From Hofstenia miamia (taxonomy: Eukaryota; Xenacoelomorpha; Acoela): 64,000 nt of DNA. Positions 57,277 to 64,000 of the stretch are shown here, piece by piece. Positions within the stretch are counted from its first letter, which is position 1. Each line of letters starts with the position of its first letter. Position numbers and translations under genes: made by a program. The DNA is taken from the NCBI GenBank assembly GCA_004352715.1, contig SCFE01000012.1:629392-693391 (forward strand), read 5' to 3'. The notes below the pieces were generated by a model that did not search any database, was not told the origin of the DNA, and saw nothing but the letters and a program-made list of their open reading frames with translations.

Positions 57277-57673
57277 TGGGTATAAAATCTTAAAGTGGAA
57301 CTAAGTAAACTAATTTTTGGAATTTTGTAGCAATCTACTGATAAATCAAATATATTTCAACTATTTTCATTATACATCAAGATTAGTACATTATTCATAT
57401 TAGAAATAATAGAATTTTGAAATAATATATACAATATACATTGTCACAAAAATGGGACTGTTGAGGAGTTTGCTTTTCATCTTTTGTTGTGTGATATGAA
57501 AATGATATGAGTGGGATTTGTAGATCATATATAACGTAACCACTATGGTAATTAATGTGATTATTAAGACAAAATTTCAGCATAAACATGAAATCATGTA
57601 TTACAACTTCAGCCTATATTATGAATTCACATTTCATGCTTGCAGGATCTTCTACTTCTATAAAAAATAGGCC

Positions 57674-57711
<38 letters not shown>

Positions 57712-58087
57712 TATAAATAATCTTAAGTATAAAATTAAGATCTTGCTGTATCAATAAACGAAAGTTCAATGCTTAATTTCTGCAAATCAATTTATTTTAT
57801 TAATTAATTTATTGAGAGCATTTACTTATATAAAGAAATCCCCTTTATACAATTTTATGTTATTTTTTGACATTTGCATTGATGAACTTTCTTAAAGGAA
57901 CTTTTGGTTCTGTAAGGTCTGTATTTTGAATAAACTTTTAGGATATAGTTTTGCTGTGGTTTTTCGTACACTGAAGATTGCTATATTTTCTGAACGTACT
58001 ATTGCAAAATGATTGGTTATTATATTCAAAAACCTGATTGGCCCAACACTTCTTTAAATATTTGAATTGTGCTTATTATTTTCTAAA
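57277..58087. other. Spacer and putative upstream region of the receptor exon
   Basis: It contains a (TA)n microsatellite at about 57679-57708 and otherwise AT-rich sequence. No promoter element can be called with confidence. Confidence 0.45.
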
Positions 58088-58368
58088 ATGGTAAATGCTA
58101 CGAATGACTTAGTTTTTTTTAGAAATGCTGTGGCCTACACAAATGCATCAATTGGCTTTTTTGGTGTATCCTCAAATTTATTTGCACTTTTTATATTAAT
58201 TCATTCGAGGTTGCTTAAGATTCCTTTCGTAGTGTACATTGTTAATATTATGGTAGCAGACATAAATTCAGCATCTATATACGTTTATTGGTCTCATCAA
58301 TTTATGATGAATGATGGCAAGGTTGTTCTCTGTAAATTTTTACCCTATTTTCTTCACATTGTCTACAG
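58088..58368 (+). CDS. Rhodopsin-family GPCR, first coding exon (TM1 to start of TM3)
   Basis: The first true ATG is at 58088 in a TAAAATGG context. The N-terminus has potential N-glycosylation sites (NAT, NAS). TM1 spans roughly residues 14-38 with SSNLFALFIL, whose Asn30 fits position 1.50. TM2 (46-68) contains VNIMVADI, with Asp58 at 2.50, 28 residues later as expected. Cys82 in VVLCKF fits the conserved disulphide cysteine 3.25. The exon ends at CTACAG before the donor GTTTGA, in phase 2, at the start of TM3. The PFVVYIVNIMVAD phrase is somewhat like peptide or Mas-type receptors, but the ligand class is not determinable. I could not find the exons for TM3-TM7 in the remaining 5.6 kb, so the gene is split by a long intron or truncated. 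Confidence 0.65.
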
Positions 58369-58999
58369 GTTTGATTTTGAAGTGTACTTAGGTTTTTTTA
58401 ATACTTATATTTATCTTTAGGAAAGAAGAATTGTGTTTTGATATGCTACAACATGCACATTACATATTAACACATCAAATAGTGTACACTAACTTTTACT
58501 ATAATTGAAAGACTATTAAAATTATGTCCTTAATCGAAATTTGACTTAGCCTTTTTTAATGATAGAATTACAATGTTTAACTTAAGATTTACAGTAATTT
58601 TCTATTTTCATTCCTAAATTAAATATTTTAATAACTATAATTTAAAGCTGCGACAGGAAACTTAATTGTGCTGCTGTAATGTTTTACGAGTACATCACTC
58701 CTAATTAGAATTCAAAATTGAGTTAAAAATTGTTCAACGTTTTTAATCATAGACATTTACAAAGTTATCTATTAAAAAATCTTTGCTTAGTATGAATGAA
58801 AACTTTGTTTTTTACAAATATACTTTTGCAGAAGCAACTCTTTTCTTCAAGTTAGTTATTTATGACTTTGCAAGGACATATTGCAGTAGACATTGATTAT
58901 ATTACAAATATAAGCTTGATATTATGCAAATGTATTTGATCAAATTTTCTGGTTAAAATATTATACTTGTATGTTTGTAAGAAAAGATTCAAGATTCAA
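58369..58999. other. Spacer or intron after the receptor exon
   Basis: No further transmembrane-encoding exon is evident here. Confidence 0.4.
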
Positions 59000-59388
59000 A
59001 AGCAATTTATTGCTACAAGAAACTAATACAAAAAAAACTATAAACTAAAAAACTACAAAAGCTATTTACAAATATAATAAATATATATATAATATTAAAA
59101 TGTGTGTGTGTGTGTGTATGTGTTGTTTGTGTGTGTATTTGCATTTTATACAAAATTTTCAAATGAATGTAGCGTATTATTGTCGCTAAGTAGGCATAGT
59201 CTATTAAAGAGGAATGTTCGCAATTTCTTTCTGAATTTCTTGTAATTTTTTTCAAATTTAATTTCTCTATTTAAGTTATTACATAATTTAGTTGCTGTGT
59301 GGTGAAATTTCATTTTATAAGAAAAGATTCCCTGCTTAAGAAAGAAACAAAATTGCTTTATATTTTGAGAAAAAAGAGAATATTTCAA
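59000..59388 (-). pseudogene. LINE 3' end on the reverse strand
   Basis: The reverse frame from 59388 reads HHTATKLCNNLNREIKFEKN and then KKFRKKLRTFLFN. This is the LWNxLPxxIK...FKKxLKxFLF pattern of LINE C-termini, with Trp replaced by Cys. It ends about 160 bp before a (GT)n/(TA)n tract and an A-rich tail. It is opposite in direction to the LINE remnants in the first 12 kb. Confidence 0.5.
59101..59136. repeat. (GT)n microsatellite
   Basis: A TGTGTGTGTG run with minor interruptions, preceded by a TATATA tract. Confidence 0.9.
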
Positions 59389-60023
59389 TGTATTTAAATA
59401 GATTAATTTTAGCTATAAATTCAAATATTTATTCACAACACAGATAATACAATGTATATTTCTTCATCAGGAATGTTGCAGTTGCAATTTAAAAATTTCA
59501 AATAATAACAAAACCACAAAGATGTAAAAACCAAGTATATGTTATTTATAATTCATGAAATTACTTATAAATTTTATTTTGACAATATACATGCAGACAT
59601 AAATTATTCTTAAAGAAAAACTGTCTTTGAACATATGTATGTTCTTCTTAATTGGTGCTATTACATTAAATTTTCTTGTTATTTATTATCTTATCCTTAT
59701 AAACTATCATGAAATTCTGGAAAAGATATTATTTATTTTCCGGAAATATCTCTTTCTTAATAATTGGTTTCTTTTACAAAATATTGTATAACTTATACAT
59801 TTCAAGTTTTTACAGTAATTGCTTCGTGAACTCATAAAGCAAAGGTAAATATCATTGCTAGGGTATTTAAAAGAAGCTTTTTATTTAGTATTTTGATACT
59901 AAATTTGCAAGAACTTTAAAGCACTTTTAATGTTAAAAATTAAACAAAGGACTGTTTTCTGCAAAATTGAACATGCACACAATTTAAATTTTAAATGAAT
60001 TTACATTGACAAGTAATGTCAAA

Positions 60024-60029
<6 letters not shown>

Positions 60030-60071
<42 letters not shown>
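60030..60071. repeat. (TA)n microsatellite
   Basis: An uninterrupted alternating AT run of about 40 bases. Confidence 0.95.
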
Positions 60072-60072
<1 letters not shown>

Positions 60073-60289
60073 TTGAAAGATTCTTAGGACTAAATATGTT
60101 TGAATTATGAGTATAAAATCTTTTGTTATGGAGATTCTAATTTGTCATTTTTAAGATAATTAACCGCAAATCTGACTAAAACACTAATGTAGTGATAAAT
60201 CCAATTATCTAGAAAGTATGAATGTAATTCTAAATTATCGTAGGAAATTTATATTATGCAATTCAAATAAGAGAAGTAAGCGCATTTTT

Positions 60290-61085
60290 TCATAATAGAA
60301 GAAGAGCATTTCAATCGTGAACTTCTTAAAATTTAGAACAAAGGAAACATCAGCGAAGAATTATGTAAAAGACTAGATAGCACAGGATCTAAACTTACCA
60401 AAATGTATGGATATATTGAATGTAATAGACAATCAGAGCTATCACCTCCATAAATATTTCTTAAACCATTTATTCCAAATAAATATAGTCTGCAAATACT
60501 GAAGACTTAGTTAAAAAGTTTAAAGAACTTAATACCAAGAAATTTGAAAATATTCATTTTGTCACCCATGATGTGAAATCTCTTTTTACTAACATACTTG
60601 AAAAAACCATGAGGCACGTTTTGAACATCATTTCTGAGAATAAGTTTAGAAATCAATCATCAAGTTTTACATCAACTAATAAACTTAGCGTGCAAAAATG
60701 ATCATTATATAATCAATAAATCTTCTACAAACAAATTGATGGTATGCCAATGGGATCCCCTCTAAGCCCTACAATGGATTAGTTTTCAATGAAGATTATT
60801 GAAAATGAAAAAAGAAAGCTATGGAGATCAAGTTATCATCTATCATCGATATGTTGATGACATTATTGTGGCATTTAAAACAAAAGAAAAAGCTGATAAT
60901 TTTTTAAGTTTTTTAAATAACACTACAATTTACAATTGATCATTAAATTGATAATAGTTTTAACTTTCTAGATATCACAATATCAGAGAATAAAATGAAC
61001 TAATTACAAATTGGTGTCAAAAATCTACAAAAACAGATCTTGAGATACCACTAAAGTCATACTGTGATGAAGTTCATAAGAAAAA
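60290..61085 (+). pseudogene. Penelope-like element reverse transcriptase relic
   Basis: Forward frames in order read FVTHDVKSLFTNILEKTM, then IFYKQIDGMPMGSPLSPTMD, then IIYHRYVDDIIVAFKTKEKA. GMPMGSPLSP with an aromatic-Q-x-x-G lead, and RYVDD with the catalytic aspartates, are the characteristic RT blocks of Penelope-like elements, distinct from LINE and gypsy RTs. Later pieces (NWCQKSTKTDLE) fit the region after the palm. Frame changes occur between blocks and no GIY-YIG endonuclease is visible. It is a dead, 5'-truncated copy. Confidence 0.7.
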
Positions 61086-61097
61086 TACAGTTAAGAC

Positions 61098-61118
61098 CAC
61101 TCACATTGTCTAACCGTA
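61098..61118. repeat. Terminus of the GGCTACGGTTAGAC MITE family
   Basis: GTCTAACCGTAGCCTTA matches the inward-facing terminus of the MITEs at 10.6-10.8 and 54.9 kb. No second end was identified, so it is a solo end or part of a degraded copy. Confidence 0.45.
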
Positions 61119-61479
61119 GCCTTAGTGATAATTTCACTATTGCTAAACTTAGTAGTGTAATTCCAGGTAAACAATTCTCCACTGAGAAGTGAGGGCTTGC
61201 GATTCATTTGAAAAGACAATGCAAGACCCATAGCAAAATATCGTGACCAAGATACGAACTGGCCGCCCCTGAAATGTTACCTCTGCCGCACAGAGACATA
61301 ATTCATCAGTCAAAAACCTAAACCCGCATCAATACCTGTCATCTTCAATCAAAGTTGAGGTCTGGTGCTTTTTGAAGATGTGTTCAGTCAAGGCACTCTG
61401 CGTCCAGTGCAAAAGCTTTTTAAATATATTTGGTCTGTTTGGTAGGTTGGCAGCAAATCAAATATTTTAAAAAATCACA

Positions 61480-62010
61480 GCAAACAAATGAGTTGATTTT
61501 ACCAAATAACATTGTCAGATCTCGATGATAGAATTTCAACGTATTATTTTCTCAAATGAAGCAAATATTGAGCTTTACAGTCAGTAAAAAAATATATATG
61601 AGACAACCTCCAACAACAAAATCTTGCGTTAATCCTCAATATACCAAAAACACAATCAAGATTGGTGGTTCATTAATAGTTTGAGGTTCATCAAGACTGA
61701 TAGTACTCGAAACTTGTTAGGCTAAAACGAAATCATATTGCGGTAAACTACATTCAAATTATTGAGCAATAGGTCATTCTAGCATTCAGAGAAGCTGAAT
61801 TTTTTTCAGCTATATAGTGCTCGGGTGTACACTACCAGTATTTGCAAGACTGATTATGCAAGACATGGGTTTGCAACTCTTCCCTGAATGGCTTGTTCAG
61901 ATGGCTGATTAAATTTTTATTGAATGATTGTGGGCTAAGAACAAAGCTAAAGTGCTGAAGAGATGCCCAAGAAATCTAGACGAGTTCATTAATTAACTTT
62001 GTTTTTTATA
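61480..62010 (+). pseudogene. Decayed Tc1/mariner-type transposase
   Basis: Broken frames give QRIIFSNEANIELYS (usual VxFSDExxFxL), then KIGGSLIV (usual GGGSxMVWG) and near 61940 LWAKNKAKVLKRCPRNLDEF, the C-terminal P-x-N-L-x-E-L region. The first catalytic aspartate is Asn here, and the second and third catalytic motifs are not readable. It is distinct in sequence from the Tc1-like element in the EF-hand intron. Confidence 0.6.
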
Positions 62011-62520
62011 TTCGAAAAGGCTTCAACTGTTTTAACAGCTAAATACAATCATAGCAAATACTAAGGTTTAAACGGACTAAATTGTGCTCATTTGATGCCC
62101 AGTTTTTAATTTGTCCATATTTTGCAGCCAATTATATACATTTCTTTAATGGGATTTTGTATCCAGCGATTTTTCATAGTTCATAGTATCCACCGCTTTT
62201 CTTAGCAAAAATTTTTACATTGCACATTTGAAATAGAGGTCTAATTTCTTATATATGAGCTTCAGAATATTTCAAAAAAGTTTTGGAGAATCATCCAGCT
62301 CCTGCCATAATATCTAGTGCCCGTATATATTTTTTTTATATCCAGCNTGATAATATCTATGCCATTTGAAAAATTTAAGTAGAAGGAAAACAAGTTTTGT
62401 CTTATTTGAAATAGCTATTCATACCCGTGATTTGAACTGAGTTTGAATTTGCTTACACTGCTGTCAGCCTCTTAAAACCAATTCAAAGTCTAGCGTTTTA
62501 CGCTATATAAGGTTCAATCA

Positions 62521-62751
62521 ATGGAGAGCACCAAAATTGAAATTCGCAGCAATGTCAAGTTTCTAACGAAACTTGGTTGGAAGCCGGCTGACATCATTAA
62601 TGCATTGAGCTCTGTCTACGAGGATAGTGCTCCTCCAGATCCCACTGTCTACCGATGGATTCGTGAATTCAAACAGGGCAGAGATTCGGTGGAAGATGAA
62701 CAAAGGAGTGGAACGATGGAAGCACCGCATGGAAAAGTGTCTGATGTGTGA
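62521..62751 (+). pseudogene. N-terminus of a mariner transposase (helix-turn-helix domain only)
   Basis: An open frame of 76 codons reads RSNVKFLTKLGWKPADIINA, TVYRWIREFKQGRDSVED and EQRSGTMEAPHG, then stops. This is the mariner/Mos1-type HTH (IRxxIxFxxKLGK...VxxWxxxFxxGRxSxEDxxRSGRPxE). The frame ends where the second half of the paired domain should begin, and AT-rich sequence follows, so the catalytic domain is missing. Its codon use is less AT-biased than its surroundings, suggesting relatively recent arrival. It could in principle be a short DNA-binding peptide, but a truncated transposon is far likelier. Confidence 0.75.
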
Positions 62752-62764
62752 AAGAGACTATGTA

Positions 62765-63690
62765 GAGAAATGATTCTTACTTTTTGTTAATGATTTAACG
62801 ATAATCATGGTGTAGAAACTTTTTATCAGAATACAAGATTCTGAAATTATTGTCACTCTTTTATAAAATTATCATTACTTTTTGACTCTCCCTCGTATAT
62901 AGGCACAAATATTTACAAACATAATACACATCAGTTTCTTGCCATAAATTACTGTTATCAATAGGGCAACATGAAAATGGCACTTAAATTTGCGGAAATT
63001 GCACCAAAAAGTGGCACGTAGAATTGGAATAATGGCATTAAAAAATGGACTTATGAATAAAAAATGTGGTCACAATGAAATTTGTGAATTCAAAGATAAT
63101 AATTGGCTGCTAAAGCACATTAAAAACATACACTTTAAAGTTCTTTTCTGAAAAGCTCGTACATGTATTTCTGAAAAAGTTTATTTTGAAATTAAAAAAA
63201 TTTTGTCGACAAATATGNAGAAATGATTCTTACTTTATTGAACTCTTACTTTATCATGTTAATGATTTAACGAAAATCATGGTGTAGAAACTTTTTGTCA
63301 GAATACAAGATTCTGAAATTATTGTCACTCTTTTATAAAATTATCATTACTTTTTGACTCTCCCTCGTATATAGGCACAAATATTTACAAACATAATACA
63401 CATCAGTTTCTTGCCATAAATTACTGTTATCAATAGGGCAACATGAAAATGGCACTTAAATTTGCGGAAATTGCACCAAAAAGTGGCACGTAGAATTGGA
63501 ATAATGGCATTAAAAAATGGACTTATGAATAAAAAATGTGGTCACAATGAAATTTGTGAATTCAAAGATAATAATTGGTTGCTAAAGCACATTAAAAACA
63601 TACATTTTAAAGTTCTTTTCTGAAAAGCTTGTACATGTATTTCTGAAAAAGTTTTCTATTTTGAAATTATAAAAATTTTGTCGACAAATA
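62765..63690 (+). repeat. Tandem 0.45-kb copies across a single N
   Basis: 62768-63217 and 63219-63690 are near-identical, including a shared AGAAATGATTCTTACTTT start and a TTTTGTCGACAAATATG end. The N at 63218 is the join. These are probably allelic contigs. Confidence 0.85.
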
Positions 63691-64000
63691 TGCTTGCTGC
63701 TAAACATTGAATTTAAGCAGTCTTGAATAGGTTGTAGGATCTATATTGGATTTTGTGAAATTAGAACGTTGTGGAAGTAATTCCTCTGAATATATTTTTG
63801 AAAATAATTCAGAATTTTAGGCCGATCAAAGTTACAGAATAAATTAGAATTATGTGCTTTAGTTCAATAGTGTAGTTTTTTTTCAATTTTCTCTATATTG
63901 TTTTTGCATAATTCTGGTTAAGTTCAACCAGTTCCATGACAATTATTTACAAATCATTTTCTCTTAAGGGAAATGATAAGCATAATAGGCTATAGTTCTT
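63691..64000. other. AT-rich spacer at the window edge
   Basis: Nothing recognisable. Confidence 0.5.

Noticed and set aside
59013-59255. A reverse frame containing a Thr-His repeat
   Set aside because: The Thr-His run is a translated GT microsatellite; only the N-terminal part of the neighbouring frame, assigned to a LINE tail, is meaningful.
1-64000. tRNA, rRNA or other structured RNA genes
   Set aside because: I looked for typical tRNA internal-box sequences and rRNA-like GC-rich conserved blocks and saw none that I could support by eye.

Overview
This is AT-rich (roughly 70%), intron-bearing animal DNA. The surviving host coding pieces are all metazoan in type: a rhodopsin-family receptor exon, a four-EF-hand protein split by an intron, an MKRN2OS-like protein, and two exons of an extracellular beta-sandwich repeat protein. 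The rest is dominated by decayed transposons of many classes. An invertebrate is most likely and a cnidarian-like genome would fit, but nothing here fixes the species. The assembly is a draft: there are six runs of N, plus fourteen single N characters, most of which join near-identical copies of the same sequence. Many apparent local duplications are therefore probably allelic contigs placed side by side.

Layout. 1-12 kb: AT-rich spacer, then a head-to-tail graveyard of CR1/Jockey-like LINE fragments (3.4-8.8 kb and 11.2-12.0 kb), a 550-bp TA-flanked element with perfect 24-bp inverted ends (9.4 kb) and hairpin MITEs (10.5-10.8 kb). 13-17.7 kb: a 227-bp tandem duplication and two hAT-type elements with recognisable 8-bp target duplications. 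17.8-39.2 kb: a 21.4-kb interval bounded by two direct copies of one hAT element carrying a ZMYM1-like transposase remnant. Neither copy has its own target duplication, but the outermost flanks are the same 8 bp (CCAATATA). Inside lie a Helitron-type HUH Rep fragment, a Polinton-type DNA polymerase fragment, an intact 402-codon double-jelly-roll capsid gene, a LINE RT fragment, a Ty3/gypsy element with both short LTRs, a MITE, a piggyBac relic, a TTAA-flanked element and the two beta-sandwich exons. 39.2-47 kb: the MKRN2OS-like gene, a possible terminal exon and the EF-hand gene, whose 4.6-kb intron holds a Tc1-like element. 47-58 kb: mostly spacer, assembly duplications and hAT-type MITEs. 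58-64 kb: the receptor exon, a reverse-strand LINE tail, a Penelope-like RT relic, a decayed Tc1 transposase and the N-terminus of a mariner transposase.

The host genes do not form a pathway. The most noteworthy items are the 21-kb interval whose outer hAT ends share a target duplication (composite transposition or repeat-induced misassembly) and the intact capsid gene beside polymerase and HUH Rep remnants. No new system is proven from the sequence alone.
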